Source: Datisca glomerata (taxonomy: Eukaryota; Streptophyta; Magnoliopsida; Cucurbitales; Datiscaceae). From it: 64,000 nucleotides of DNA. Position numbers and translations under genes: made by a program. Where the stretch lies: positions 222,067 through 286,066 of the forward strand of contig QANY01000225.1 in assembly GCA_003255025.1 (NCBI GenBank), in the 5' to 3' direction. Shown here one piece after another: positions 44,826-56,997 of this stretch; position 1 is the first letter of the stretch, and every line of letters begins with the position of its first letter. A model generated the notes under the pieces. The model was given only the letters and a program-made list of their open reading frames with translations. It was not told the DNA's origin and did not search any database.

Positions 44826-44945
44826 AGCTTGTGTAGTCCTATCCAAGCTGAACCGATTGCTATCAAAGAGGCATTGTCACTTGCTGTTGTTAAAGGCTGG
44901 ACCAAGATTTGGATTGAAACTGATAATAAGCTGTGCATTTCCTCT
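44826..44945 (+). pseudogene. RNase H-like (RVT_3) scrap, possibly from a LINE
   Basis: About 35 codons read QAEPIAIKEALSLAVVKGWT then KIWIETDNKLCIS. This matches the Glu-containing helix and the following Asp-containing strand of plant RNase H-like domains found at the end of LINE reverse transcriptases. Nothing else of such an element is readable nearby. Confidence 0.45.
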
Positions 44946-47900
44946 GGTTTAATGATATATGATAGGTGAAGCATATTATATCTTGATTTGATTTTGTATC
45001 TTTTAGGTGGGTTAGTAGAAATCTCAACAACTTTAACTGCTTTTAGCTCTAGTCAGAACTTTGGTATCTTTGAGATTTTTGACCTTCCTTCTCATATTTG
45101 TAACCTCATCAACGACGAGAGACTTTTTGTTGGGGATTATAGACCCCCTTTTGAATATATAAAAAAAAAAGTGTACTTAAAATATTACACATGCAGAAGG
45201 ATAATTTTTTTTTTCAAAAAAATATGTACATAATTGTGCCTGCACAAGTTGAAAAGGATAATGAAATGTCGGTTGGGTTGGGATTATTTATATATTTAAG
45301 ATTCTTACGTTATTCTATTCCATGATTGTGACTGTTACTAACAGTGTCGTCTTGTTCTATAATGGCAAATCAATAGAAAATATGTGTTGTTGAAATTATT
45401 AATGAGAGATTATTTTTAATTAGCTTATCTAATTTAAGCTTAATTATTTTAATGGCGCTTGAGGGTGAGAAGAGACTATTAATGAGAATAATTCTAAAAT
45501 TAATTAATGGCATATGACGAAAAAACTAAATTGATAACAATTTGAAATTGATAAATATAAAATTATTTTATGTACCGAAATGGCAGTCAAATGAATTTTT
45601 ACTCTAAAATATATCTTACTTCTTCAAACTTACACAATGATAAATCAAGAAAGTCGTGCATCTACATAGGTAGTTAAGCCAAAAATCTTTTTATTTATCA
45701 TTGACTAGTTAATGTTGGGAGTGAAAATTTTAAATATAATATATACTCGATCGATCATAATCAAAAAATATTTTTTTTTTGTTTCACTCCCCATATATAT
45801 TCTTCCTCAACCATGTATAGGAAGAAAATCATAGCAATTACATTAATACAAGTGTTTGGCTATATATATATAGTGATGAAAGATCTTACATCATATAAAA
45901 AATTAAAAATGATAAATCTAATATATTGGGTCTGACGTGCTATTAAATTTCATATACAAGTAGAAATCTAATATGTCCTAGACAATTTATATAAACAATG
46001 TACGTGATAGAATGATGAATGTGTTAGAATCGAACTTCAAATCACAAATGCACGTTATGATTAATTAGCTTAATTAGCTGGGTTTCATTTCCTAATACTA
46101 GTAATAGTATATGTATATTGCACTTGAACTAAGTATAAAGTCTAATATATGAGTTGTACCTTTGTTTTAAAATTATAATAGATTATCATTTTAGAAATTG
46201 TACAAATAATATTTTGATAAATTAATATTTTGATAAATTAATATTTTGATAAATTATCCATAAATGTGTTTATTGATTCTCTCTTTTTATAAATTATGGA
46301 TTATAGATATTATGAATTACAAATAAATTGTAGTTTATATAGTGTATATATGTGTATTACTACTATTACAAAAAGTACTATTATTATTATTATATTTTTT
46401 GATACTATTATAGTTATTATTCGAATATAAAAATTTTAAAACAACACATTAATCTACATAATTAATTATTATTCAATGAAACACATTAATGGGCTTTTCT
46501 TTTAAAGTTAGTGGGAAAGTTAATATAAATGAGAATCCATCAATTATTTTATTTAAGGCTAACATTAATTAATAAAAATATGACGCATGTATCTTTAAAG
46601 GGTGTTGTAGGATTACTAAAATAAATACATGAAAAAATTGTCTAAAAATAATTATGCTAAGCATGACATTTTTAATAGATTATAGATATTTAGAAATGGA
46701 TGAAAATCTCAAAGAAAAAAAAGAATATGAAGGAACCACAGAGGAAATAAGGTACACGTGACAATGACTGTCGCATTATGTTCAAAGATTTGGGATGCGA
46801 ATATTATCATTATGGTGGTTGTTTTATTTTCCTACTCCGTCGTGTCTTTAAGCTGTGATTTCACGGACTGTTGTTTCATCTACTGTGTGCTTCTTACCAG
46901 GAATCTATTCTTCTGGCTGCCATGTAAAATTAGAATATATGATCTTTGACGTAGCTCATGAGTCATGCTTACCATTTTTGCCTCTCTATTTTTCCATTCA
47001 ATCTATACTAATATAACTAAAAAAACTAAACTAGACAAAATGAGATCCATCTTCAGTACTGTTAAGAATGAGCTGCTACAATATTGAAAACACAAAAAAA
47101 AAGCTTACAAAAATGTTTTAAAAGTTAGTTCTTGTAGTTGTAGAAATAACCAAAAGAAAAAAAAAAGAGGTCATTACTTGCAAGGAAACAACGTAAGTAC
47201 GATTCCAATTTCATGTATGATGTTTTATAATTTATTAAAATTATTTATAAATATAGATGAATTAACATGAATTGTGTGGCAGTATTTGAACTGTTATTGC
47301 TGTTTGGATATGTTCAAACTAAACTAATTAATATGGGAGAGTAGAAAAAGACGAAATTTTGGACATTTATATTAATAAGGAAAACAGAGAGAAAAAATTC
47401 AAAAAGAAACTGGCAGGAGGAGAACGTGGAGAACCAAGTAACAGTAGAAGTTGCCGGGTACGCCGGCCATCCATCGCTATCTATGACCAACAATTTTACC
47501 CGAAAACAGCCGCGTGGTTGGCTGACGTATTTTTCTCTTCCCAAACTACCCCTCCTCTCTCTCTCTCTTCCTACTGTTCTCCGCTGACATGGCGGTCGCC
47601 TACCCCACATGCTTGGCTCCTTTCACTCCTTTTCTACGTGTTTTGGGTCCCACTTTGTCCCCTCTTCTCCCTACACCATCACAGACAAAATTCGTCTCTA
47701 CTTTCCACTACTCTCCGTATACTTCCGTGACTTCCCTTCTAATATCTTACCCAAAAAAAAATTAATAATTTGGACACATCGTTGCTATAATATAAGTTAG
47801 TATTGGGTGTGATATCATATAATGTCTAAAAATTTCATTAATAAAAATTGGATTTTAAAAGACATGAATGTATGACTTTATGCTTATATTATACAGTCGT

Positions 47901-48100
47901 ATTAATATCCAGCATCATGTTAATGGGTCGTGCCTATTTTTTATAGATGTGTATTAATTAAATGAGATGCTACACAAATAGTTACTACAAATTAAGTAGA
48001 TTTAATGTAAAACAATGCATTTATCAAAGTAACCAGTTTTTCATTATTTATAGCAATACTCGTGTCTTATACTATGCAAATTGCATCTCTCTCGCTCATG
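44946..48100. other. AT-rich intergenic region upstream of GH3
   Basis: No gene is supported. 46207-46255 has three tandem copies of 'taatattttgataaat'. Short frames (44988-45233, 46758-46949, 47359-47730) have no recognisable domain or codon bias. The part nearest GH3 (47400-47760) is more GC-rich and contains 'acagacaaaattcgtctcta', an inverted AGAC...GTCT arrangement. Confidence 0.5.
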
Positions 48101-48116
48101 TTTTCTTATAACCTTT

Positions 48117-48164
48117 TGTCTTGGCCCACTTGTCAGGTCTTGATGATATGGCATATGACGTGGC
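48117..48164 (+). promoter_or_regulatory. Possible auxin/bZIP composite site upstream of GH3
   Basis: Two TGTC cores (TGTCTT 48117-48122 and TGTCAG 48131-48136, 14 bases apart) and TGACGTGGC (48156-48164) lie 14-61 bases upstream of the TATA box. TGTCNN is the core bound by auxin response factors and ACGTGGC is a G-box-like bZIP site. Known GH3 promoters combine both kinds of site. Function here is inference. Confidence 0.45.
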
Positions 48165-48177
48165 ACTCCTCTTCAAA

Positions 48178-48185
48178 TATATAAA
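48178..48185 (+). promoter_or_regulatory. TATA box of the GH3 gene
   Basis: TATATAAA about 196 bases before the ATG, inside 'cttcaaatatataaagcccc', followed by a pyrimidine-rich leader typical of a plant transcription start. Confidence 0.75.
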
Positions 48186-48263
48186 GCCCCACCCACCACC
48201 CAAATCTCACTGCACTTCTCATCTCTTCTCTCTTCTTCTTCTTGCTGATTGGAGAATTCGGCC

Positions 48264-48266
<3 letters not shown>

Positions 48267-48320
<54 letters not shown>
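48267..48320 (+). repeat. (CT)27 microsatellite in the GH3 leader
   Basis: 54 bases of pure CT between the TATA box and the start codon, so presumably transcribed as part of the 5' UTR. CT/GA tracts of this kind are frequent in plant leaders and bind GAGA-type factors. Confidence 0.9.
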
Positions 48321-48321
<1 letters not shown>

Positions 48322-48373
48322 AATTCTCACACTACAAACTTCATTCATTCTGAAACTAAAAGTTCTCAAGAAA

Positions 48374-50343
48374 ATGGCCGTTGACTCTGTTCTGTCTTCT
48401 CCTCTCGGCCCCCCGGCATGCGAGAAGGACGCTAAGGCCCTTCAATTCATCGAAGACATGACCCGAAACGCTGATTCTGTCCAAGAGAGATTGCTGGCCG
48501 AAATATTGACCCGAAACGCCGAGACTGAGTACCTCAAGCGGTACAAACTCGGCAGGGCAACCGATCGTCAAACCTTTAAATCCAAAGTCCCGGTCATTAC
48601 GTACGAGGATCTTCAGCCTGAAATCCAACGAATTGCCAATGGCGACCGCTCTGCCATCTTATCTGCCCACCCCATCTCCGAGTTCCTCACCAGGTAAATA
48701 ACGAATCGATATAACAAATCTTTATTTCCATTAGCTTAAACAATGTTTTAATTATTTCCCTCCAAATTATTATAGTTCTGGAACTTCTGCCGGTGAAAGA
48801 AAGCTGATGCCAACCATTAAGGACGAGTTGGATCGTCGTCAACTGCTATACAGTCTCCTCATGCCTGTTATGAACCTGTACGTTCAACATATTAATAAAC
48901 AAAAACGATCAATAATTAAGTTTTCAATTAATTCTGCTTATGAATTAATGGTAAATGTTTTTTTACAGTTATGTGCCTGGTTTGGACAAAGGCAAGGGGC
49001 TATACTTTTTGTTCGTCAAGTCTGAAACGAAGACACCGGGCGGTTTACTAGCTCGACCAGTTCTCACCAGTTACTACAAGAGCGACCACTTCAAGACCCG
49101 TCCGTACGACCCGTACATGGTCTACACGAGCCCCAACGAGGCAATCCTCTGCGCTGACTCGTTCCAAAGCATGTATACCCAGATGCTCTGCGGCCTTTTG
49201 GAGCGAGACCAAGTCCTCCGGATCGGTGCCGTCTTCGCCTCCGGATTGCTTCGTGCCATCCGCTTTCTCCAGCTTCACTGGCCTCAACTAGCCCAAGACA
49301 TCAGAACCGGTATGTTGAACCCGAAGGTCAACGACCCGTCGATAAGGGATCGTATGAGCAGCGTCCTTAGACCCGAACCCGAATTGGCTGATTTCGTTTC
49401 CGGCGAATGTTCAAAGGAAGATTGGGAGGGAATCATTACCCGGATTTGGCCAAACACCAAATATGTGGACGTAATAGTAACCGGAGCAATGGCACAGTAC
49501 ATTCCGACACTTGATTACTACAGCGGCGGGTTACCGCTCTCTTGCACGATGTATGCCTCGTCGGAATGTTATTTCGGACTCAATCTCAACCCGATGTGCA
49601 AACCCTCCGAAGTTTCCTACACCATAATGCCAAACATGGCCTACTTCGAGTTTCTCCCCCACGAGCCCAACTCCCCCGCGTTGGCTCGTGACTCTCCCCC
49701 GACACTCGTTGACCTAGTCGACGTTGAAATCGGGAAGGAGTACGAGCTGGTAATCACAACCTACGCCGGGCTCTACCGCTACCGAGTCGGCGACATACTC
49801 CGAGTCACTGGGTTCCACAACTCGGCACCGCAGTTCCACTTCGTTCGAAGGAAGAACGTATTGCTGAGCATCGACTCGGACAAGACCGACGAGGCGGAGC
49901 TGCAGAAGGCTGTGGAGAACGCCTCGCTGCTCCTCAAAGAATTCAACACTAGCGTCGTCGAGTACACGAGCTTCGCCGACACAAAAACAATCCCGGGTCA
50001 CTACGTGATCTACTGGGAGCTACTGATAAAAGAAGCGCAGAACGCGCCGGGAGAGGATGTACTAAGTCAGTGCTGTTTGGCAATGGAGGAATCTCTGAAC
50101 TCGGTGTACAGACAAGGGAGAGTGGCGGATAACTCAATCGGACCGCTAGAGATAAGGGTGGTTAAGAGTGGGACCTTCGAGGAACTAATGGATTACGCGA
50201 TCTCAAGAGGGGCGTCTATCAACCAGTATAAGGTGCCGAGGTGTGTGAATTTTACTCCCATCATGGAGCTTTTGGATTCTAGAGTAGTCTCGGCGCACTT
50301 TAGCCCAGCTATGCCACGTTGGACCCCAGAAAGAAGACGCTGA
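48374..50343 (+). CDS. GH3.1: GH3-family indole-3-acetic acid-amido synthetase (GH3.1-like), 3 exons
   Basis: The enzyme adenylates auxin (IAA) and joins it to amino acids, lowering free auxin in the cytosol. Exons 48374-48693, 48776-48877 and 48969-50343, with GT-AG introns of 82 and 91 nt, give 598 residues, the usual length. Start: ATG 48374 (MAVDS, as I recall for Arabidopsis GH3.1). ATP/AMP-binding motifs: [10 protein letters not shown] from residue 107 (rebuilt across intron 1), YASSECYFG at 336-344, YRVGD at 412-416. Also typical are [24 protein letters not shown] and the terminal [17 protein letters not shown]. No stop or frameshift; codon use is GC-richer than the surroundings. Group II GH3 is confident; the GH3.1 ortholog label is by resemblance. 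TGTC sites upstream suggest auxin induction. Confidence 0.96.
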
Positions 50344-52278
50344 TTAATTTTCTGTTGGAAATATCATATTAATGACTTAAAAAAAAAAGAAATTAGAAAG
50401 TCAATGTAATGGTCATGTAGATTCTCTTTGTATTTGATTTCTTTTTTTTTTTTTGTGAAAAGATAATTAGGCAACTTTTTCTTGAAAGTGATTAAGAAAA
50501 AGTGAGGGTCAGGTTTTGTAATTTGGTACAATTAATTTTGTGAAAAGATAATGTTTATTAAATGAACTGTTTTCATTGGAATCTAAGTTTGGAGGAGGGG
50601 ATAGATAATAGAGCCTTTTATTTTCTTTTGACTTTATGATCCATTTAATGCTCATATGCTTATCAACAATCATAAAGGTATAAAGTGATTGCTCTTTTTT
50701 AACGATTATGACCCCAAAAGAAAAACAGAAATTTGTAATTAAGAGAGTACGAGTCTCTAAGTGTAACATGATGGGTTTTTTAATTTAAGTTTAACTAACA
50801 AGCCATATTTCATAGACTATAACATTAATATGTTTCTATGAAATTTTATCAAACTCTAATCTTAAATACATATTTAATTTGATTTCAATTAAAAAAATAA
50901 GTGAAAAACTTAATTAGAGAAGACTTACATGGTTGCACGGATATTTGAATGAGGAATTGATAGATTAGATTTTTCAAATTTACACAAGCATTTGAGTTTT
51001 TTTTTCTAAAATTCTCGCTTAAAGCAATAGAGATAACGGTTCAAAAAAATATTTTTGAGTTGATGGTTTGTTTGTATATTTTAGGATCATAACCCTTTTA
51101 ATTAACTGTACAATTAATAACTTTTGATATTTTAATTTTGATCATTCAACAAATTAAAAATATCATTCTAGTATCTACACATTAATTCAATTATAATTTT
51201 ACTCATAAGCCTTAGAACTTTAATTTCTTAGTTAGATTATTTTAATTATGCTTATTCAAAGATAGGACAATATATTTAATTTTATATGTATGATCCCACA
51301 CGTTAAATTTTTCTGACATAATTGCTATCGGTCATCTGATATCACTTTCATTTTTGTTGTCTCAATTAATTAGAAAATTATTATTAAACTTTATATTGAA
51401 AGTCTATAAATTCACTATTTTTGTCTCAATTATCAAACCCTTAATTTACTATCAGATCTTTGTTGAAATGAATAAACAAAGAGGGGAAGGATTATTTTGT
51501 GAGTATATAGGAAAAGCTAGTTTTGATATTAAATTTTATAAATATATGATGGCTTTTTGGTCTTTTATTATTGGTAGATAATTTGGCATTTGAGGGAAGC
51601 TATCAACATCCTAAAAGCTTACAAAATTTTGGTAAACAGAAGAATCTTCATTATTATGCACTTTTTTTGCTTTGGCATCTATGGAGAAACAAAAACTATG
51701 TCCAAATACCTCGTTTTAGTATCAATGAAAGAATTCAATGAACCCCATAATAACTTTACATCCGATACTTCTTTAAGTTATAAATTTTAAGTGAATATGT
51801 GAAGTGCACTCGAATTCATAACTTAAATTTTTACGTTGTAAAAGCATATTAAATTTGTGTTATTCTTTCTAATGATTTCACTACTATAAAATTGAGTTTA
51901 GATGACAGTGTGGTATTAGATTTTATGATAGCTTTCTTAAATCTCTCATATAAAAAAAATTTTAAAGTATAAAAAAATTGATGTTTGACTAACATGACAT
52001 GTTTTACATTAACTATCATAAATATCTTACTTAATATTGCACGTATTCTTTTTCATTGTCATTAAAGTTTCTTTAATTACAAAATCACTATTATATATAA
52101 TCCCTTAAATAACCCTAACCCTTTAATTTCTTTCAAACTTGTGAGTCTAACTCTCTCACACTCTCTCAAATTTCTCGACGCCATCTCCCTCTTCCTTCAT
52201 CCTCATCACCGAGCATTGTCATCGGTTGTCGCCAATACCTCTCTCAGTGTGTATCTCTCTCTCTCTCACTCTCCATCC
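50344..52278. other. GH3 3' region and AT-rich spacer
   Basis: Begins with the GH3 3' UTR (AT-rich, poly-A near 50380, poly-T near 50440). Further on no gene is seen; open frames at 51354-51581 and 51590-51790 lack domains. From about 52140 the sequence becomes pyrimidine-rich and resembles a plant 5' leader. Confidence 0.5.

Positions 52279-52334
<56 letters not shown>
52279..52334. repeat. (CT)13(AT)15 compound microsatellite
   Basis: CT run 52279-52304 passes directly into an AT run 52305-52334. It lies in the leader-like sequence just upstream of element E. Confidence 0.9.
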
Positions 52335-52336
<2 letters not shown>

Positions 52337-52438
52337 TTCTGGACTCTATAACCCTTATCATTCATCGTTGTAACTATTTCACTTTTTCTTTATTTTTCTT
52401 GCTAATGTTCTCTCTCTTGTGATTCAGATATAGATTTT

Positions 52439-52671
52439 TGTTGAATAAATATTAAATGTCATTTTTCAGTGGGTTTTAAATTTAGGAGTTAGGAAACATA
52501 AAAGGTCAAGAGTTTTTGTAGATGAAAGGCCAAGGGGTGATAGATTTAATTATTTTTCAGTTTTTTTGGAAGAGTAGAGTCTATATAAAGGCCTTGGTGA
52601 TTTCATTTGAAAATAGAACTAAGAGGAATACAAAAGTTAAAGTATTACAAGTGAGTTTATTTGAGTTCTCA
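52439..52671 (+). repeat. 5' LTR of element E
   Basis: TGTTGAATAAA...GTTCTCA, 233 bases, TATATAAA at 52582-52589. Partner LTR at 56758-56992. Preceded by the duplication ATTTT. Confidence 0.95.
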
Positions 52672-52674
52672 AAT

Positions 52675-52687
52675 TGGTATCAGAGCC
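52675..52687 (+). other. Primer binding site of element E
   Basis: TGGTATCAGAGCC, the standard initiator-tRNA-Met complement used by plant Ty1/copia elements, three bases after the LTR end. Confidence 0.9.
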
Positions 52688-52688
52688 A

Positions 52689-54006
52689 ATGGCGAATGTG
52701 ACGGGTCAAATGTCGCTACCACGACTAACGAAGGCGAACTACAAGAACTGAAGCATTCAAATGAGAGCTCTTCTCGGCTCTCAAGATGCATGGGATGTGG
52801 TCGAATGAGGGTTCGAAGAACCAACAAATACCACGGGATATACGGCGGCTCAAAACAAGGCGTTGAAAGAGGCACGAGCGAAGGATAAGATGGCATTATA
52901 CATGTTGTTCCGAGCCGTTGATGAGTCAGGCTTTGAGAAGATTGCTGGTGCAGCTACTTCAAAAGAAGCGTGGGACATTTTAGGAAAAGTGTTCAAAGGA
53001 GCCGATCGAGTCAAGCAAGTGCGTCTCCAAACTCTTCGTGGCGAGTTGGAGAGCATGAAGATGAAGGAGTCAGAAAGTATATCTGACTACATCACGCGTG
53101 TACAAGCCGGGGTGAACCAACTCATTCGTAATGGCGAAGCGTTAACCGATGAGCGAGTTGTGGAGAAGATTTTGAGATCATTAACCGACAACTTTGAGAA
53201 TGTTGTGTGCGCAATAGAAAAGTCAAAGGACCTTGCGACGCTCACAGTCGACGAGCTTGCCGGTTCTCTCGAGGCACACGAACAACGTAAGAAGAAAAAA
53301 AAAGGAGGAGACACTCGAGCAAGCACTTCAAACCAAGGCGTCAATCAAAGACGAAAAGGTATTCTATTCTCAAAATTTTCGAGGTAGAGGGCGTGGCCGT
53401 GGAAGTCTTGAAAATGGTCGCGGTGGTCAAGGCAACAGTCATGAGAGGTACTATAAGGAGAAGGGACAGTCGAGCCAACCAAATTGGCGTGGAAGAGGAC
53501 GCGGTCGAGGAAGAGGCGGCCGGTCGAACTATTCCAACATCGAGTGCTACAAGTGTTACAAGTATGGTCACTATGCGAAGGATTGCAACTCCGACAAATG
53601 TTATAATTGTGGTAACATGGGGCATTTTACAAAAGATTGTCAAGCCGATAAAAAGGTAGAAGAAACAACCAACCTAGTCTTGGAAGACGAAGCGAATGAA
53701 GGCCTTCTCTTGATGGCTCAAAATGAAGTCAACATCAACAATGACATTCTGTGGTACCTCGACTCGGGAGCAAGCAACCATATGTGCGGTCACGAGTACC
53801 TATTCAAAGAGATGCAAAAGATTGAAGATGGTCATGTGTCATTTGGAGATGCATCAAAGGTGGAGGTCAAAGGCCGATGTACGATTTGTTACTTACAAAA
53901 GGATGCCTTAATAGGGTCAATCCAAGATGTTTATTACGTACCAGACCTCAAGACCAACATTTTGAGTATGGGCAACTCACGGAGAAAGGTTACTCGATAC
54001 TTTTAA
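52689..54006 (+). pseudogene. gag and protease of element E (broken)
   Basis: The reading starts at ATG 52689, with stops where Trp codons are expected (near 52749 and 52806), then is open from 52863. A UBN2-type Gag core includes KEAWDILGKVFKGADRVKQV and ESISDYITRVQAGVNQL. The frame shifts in an A-run at 53292-53301. The next frame has an Arg-Gly-rich RNA-binding stretch (53385-53525), two CX2CX4HX4C knuckles (CYKCYKYGHYAKDC at 53548-53589, CYNCGNMGHFTKDC at 53599-53640), and the protease site WYLDSGASNHMCG (53752-53790). A frameshift near 53965 ends it. Confidence 0.85.
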
Positions 54007-55328
54007 AAGATCGAGTACTACACTTGAAGGACAAGCAAGGGCGTCTGGTTGCTCTAGTCGAGATGGGAAGAAATCAGATATACAAACTGAATTTGAGAAG
54101 CGTGCGGGAAAAATGTTTGCGAGTCAACGTAGAAGACAAGGCGTCGCTGTGGCATCTCCGCTTTGGTCACCTACATCAAGGTGGTCTAAAAGAGTTAGCA
54201 AAGAAGAACATGGTGCACGAGCTGCCGGACATGGACTATGAGGGCAAATTTTGTGAAGAATGTGTGCTTGGCAAGCAAGTGAGAACCTCGTTTCAAAAGA
54301 AGGCAGAATATCGAGCTAAACATACTCTCGAGTTGATTCATACTGACATATGTGGACCAATTTCCCCTGAATCTTTCAGTGGTAAAAGGTACTTCATTAC
54401 CTTTATCGATGATTTCTCACGAAAAACTTGGGTTTATTTTCTGAAAGAAAAATCCGAGGCATTCGAGGTGTTCAAAAAGTTCAAAGTGATGGTGGAGAAG
54501 GTAGCTGGTAGACGCATCAAAGCCGTACAATCTGATAGAGGTGGTGAGCATACTTCAACGGCTTTTATGGAATATTGCGAGGAGCAAGGCATAAGGAGAT
54601 TTCTAACCGCACTATACTCTCCTCAACAAAACGGTGTGGCCGAGAGGAAGAACCGGACTATTCTCGACATGGTTCGATCAATGCTCAAGTGCAGGAAGCT
54701 GCCGAAAGCATTCTGGGCAGAAGCCGTGCAATGTTCCATCTATGTACAAAATCAATGTCCACATGTGAAGTTAGATTATCAAACACCACAAGAGGCATGG
54801 AGCGGACAAAAGCTGACAGTTTCTCATCTTAAAGTGTTCGGTAGTGTGGCTTATGCACACGTACCCGATCAACGAAGAATGAAGCTCGAAGACAAAAGAA
54901 AAAGGTATATTTTTATTGGGTATGATGAGAAGATAAAAGGGTACAAGCTACTCGACCCGATAAGCAAGAAGGTGATAGTGAATCGTGATGTGCGAGTAAA
55001 TGAAGCAAGCGAGTGGGACTGGAACAATTCGACGGAGGTTATCATCGAAGTTGGAGAATCATCAGTCGTTGCACCAATAAGTATACCAACAAACTCTAAA
55101 ACTACCGATGATGAAGATGAACCACGACAACCAAAAATGCGAAGTTTGCAAGATTTGTATGACTCGATAAATGAGGTACACCTTGTATGTCTTTTGGCAG
55201 ATGCTGCAAATATCAGCTTTGAAGAGGCGATGCGAGACAAGAAGTGGCAAACTGCCATGAACGAGGAGATTAAGGCGATTGACCGCAATAACACATGGGA
55301 GCTAGCAGAATTACCGAAAAGCAGTTAG
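53960..55328 (+). pseudogene. Integrase of element E
   Basis: A 480-residue frame: the H2C2 finger (LWHLRFGHLHQGG ... FCEECVLGKQ, 54148-54280), then the catalytic core with HTDICGP (first Asp, 54340), QSDRGGEHTS (second Asp, about 54529-54560) and QQNGVAERKNRT (Glu, about 54625-54660). A chromodomain-less C-terminus ends with the DPxSKKVIVNRDV block typical of copia. It is open to a TAG at 55326-55328, which separates it from the RT; otherwise the key residues are present. Confidence 0.88.
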
Positions 55329-55337
55329 CCTACTGGT

Positions 55338-56735
55338 GTGAAGTGGGTGTTCAAGAAAAAGATGAATGCTCAAGGTGAGATAGAACAGTATAAGGCGAGA
55401 CTTGTTGCGAAGGGATACAAGCAAAATATAGGAATCGACTATGACGAGGTGTTTGCTCCTGTTGCAAGAATAGAGACAATCCGATTACTCATTTCACAAG
55501 CTACTCAATTCAAATGGCCAATATTTCAAATGGATGTCAAGTCGGCATTCTTGAATGGTGTGCTCGAAGAAGATGTCTACATCGAACAACCACGCGGGTA
55601 CATGAAAGTCGGAGAAGAGAAGAAGGTGCTAAAATTGAAGAAGGCGCTTTACGGGTTGAAGCAAGCATCGCGGGCATGGAATACACGTATCGATACATAT
55701 TTCAAGGAGAACGGGTTCAAGAAATGTCCCTACGAGCATGCCCTTTACGCAAAGAAGAATGGAGGTAACGTGTTATTTGTTGCTCATTATGTCGATGACC
55801 TCATTTTTATGGGAAACAATGATGAGATGATAGAAGAGTTTAAGGGCACAATGAAACGGGAATTTGAGATGATAAATTTGGGCTTGATGAAGTTTTTTCT
55901 TGGTTTGGAGGTTAGACAAGTAGAGACGGGTATTTTTGTATCACAGGAGACATATGCAAAAGAGATTTTGAAGAAGTACAAGATGGAAAATTCCAACCCG
56001 GTATTCAACACCAATGGAACCAGGTGCAAAACTCTCGAAGTTCGATGGAGGAGAACGTGTCGATGCGAGTAGATACCGGAGTTTGGTAGGAAGCCTTCGC
56101 TATCTCACATGCATAAGGCCGGATCTTTCATTAAGTGTCGGTATTATAAGTCGGTTCATGGATGAGCCGGTTTATTCACATTGGAAGGCAGTGAAGCGAA
56201 TCCTACGGTACATCCAACGAATGGTGTCACTCAGGTTGTTCTCTCGAAAGCAGAAGATTACAAGTTGGTTGGTTACTCCGATAGCGATTGGTGCGGAGAC
56301 ATAGACGACCGGAAAAGTACATCGGGATATGTGTTCTTTATGGGAGATACTGCATTTACTTGGCTTTCAAAGAAGCAACCGATCGTGACGCTCTTGACGT
56401 GTGAAGCTGAATATGTGACAGCATCTTGGTGTGTATGTCATGTGATATAGCTTAGAAATTTGTTGAGCAAGATGGAGCTAAAGCAACTAGCTGCAACCGT
56501 GATTCAAGTTGACAACAAATCAGCAATTGAGTTGGCAAAGAATCCAGTGAACCATGAAAGAAACAAACACATTGACGTTCGTTTTCACTTTATCCGAGAT
56601 CATGTGAAGGAAGGAAGTGTGGAATTGGTGCATGTGGCAAGTTAGGATCAAGTTGCGGATATCTTCACAGAACCGCTACCGAAAGTACTTCTCGTCAAAT
56701 GCAAGAAAATGATTGGCATGACGGATGGTAGAAGC
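55338..56735 (+). pseudogene. Reverse transcriptase-RNase H of element E (frameshifted)
   Basis: RT: VKWVFKKKMNAQGEIEQYKA, FAPVARIETIRLLIS, FQMDVKSAFLNGVLEEDVYI, ALYGLKQASRAW and the catalytic YVDDLIFMG (55789-55815). Frameshifts near 56030 and 56265 lead into RNase H: GYSDSDWCGDIDDRKSTSGY, then QVDNKSAIELAKNPVNHERN and HIDVRFHFIRDHV. Stops at 56448 and 56643 break the end. All are normal copia motifs in normal order. Confidence 0.88.
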
Positions 56736-56745
56736 ATTTAAGTTT

Positions 56746-56757
56746 ATGGGGGAGTTT
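56746..56757 (+). other. Polypurine tract of element E
   Basis: ATGGGGGAGTTT immediately before the 3' LTR start at 56758. Confidence 0.75.
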
Positions 56758-56992
56758 TGTTGAATAAACATTAAATGTCATTTTTTAGTGGGTTTTAAAT
56801 TTAGGAGTTAGGAAACATAAAAGGTCAAGAGTTTTTGTAGATGAAAGGCCAACGGGTGATAGATTTAATTGTTTTTCAGTTTTTTTGGAAGAGTAGAGTC
56901 TATATAAATGCCTTGGTGATTTCATTTGAAAATAGAACTAAGAGGAATACAAAAGTTAAAGTATTATAAAAGTGAGTTTATTTGAGTTCTCA
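56758..56992 (+). repeat. 3' LTR of element E
   Basis: TGTTGAATAAAC...GTTCTCA, 235 bases, TATATAAA at 56901-56908, followed by the duplication ATTTT (56993-56997). Confidence 0.95.
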
Positions 56993-56997
56993 ATTTT

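Larger units (their letters stand above)
52439..56992 (+). mobile_element. Element E: full-length Ty1/copia retrotransposon with coding damage
   Basis: 4,554 bases with short LTRs (52439-52671 and 56758-56992), perfect 5-bp duplications ATTTT (52434-52438 and 56993-56997), a tRNA-iMet primer site and polypurine tract. Integrase precedes RT, which defines Ty1/copia. The LTRs differ at only about seven positions by eye (roughly 97% identical), so it is the youngest dated insertion here. The gag-pol frame is broken by several stops and frameshifts. Confidence 0.95.

Noticed and set aside
47359..47730. 123-aa ORF upstream of GH3
   Set aside because: No domain, lies in the promoter-side spacer, overlapped by an equally open minus-strand frame.
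48955..49025. Upstream extension of the long GH3 frame (MFFYSYVPG...) as the protein start
   Set aside because: It reads through the intron 2 acceptor; the spliced model gives the conserved [13 protein letters not shown] and the full 598-residue family length.
52140..52422. 93-aa Ser/Leu-rich ORF before element E
   Set aside because: Encoded by CT and AT microsatellites in leader-like sequence.
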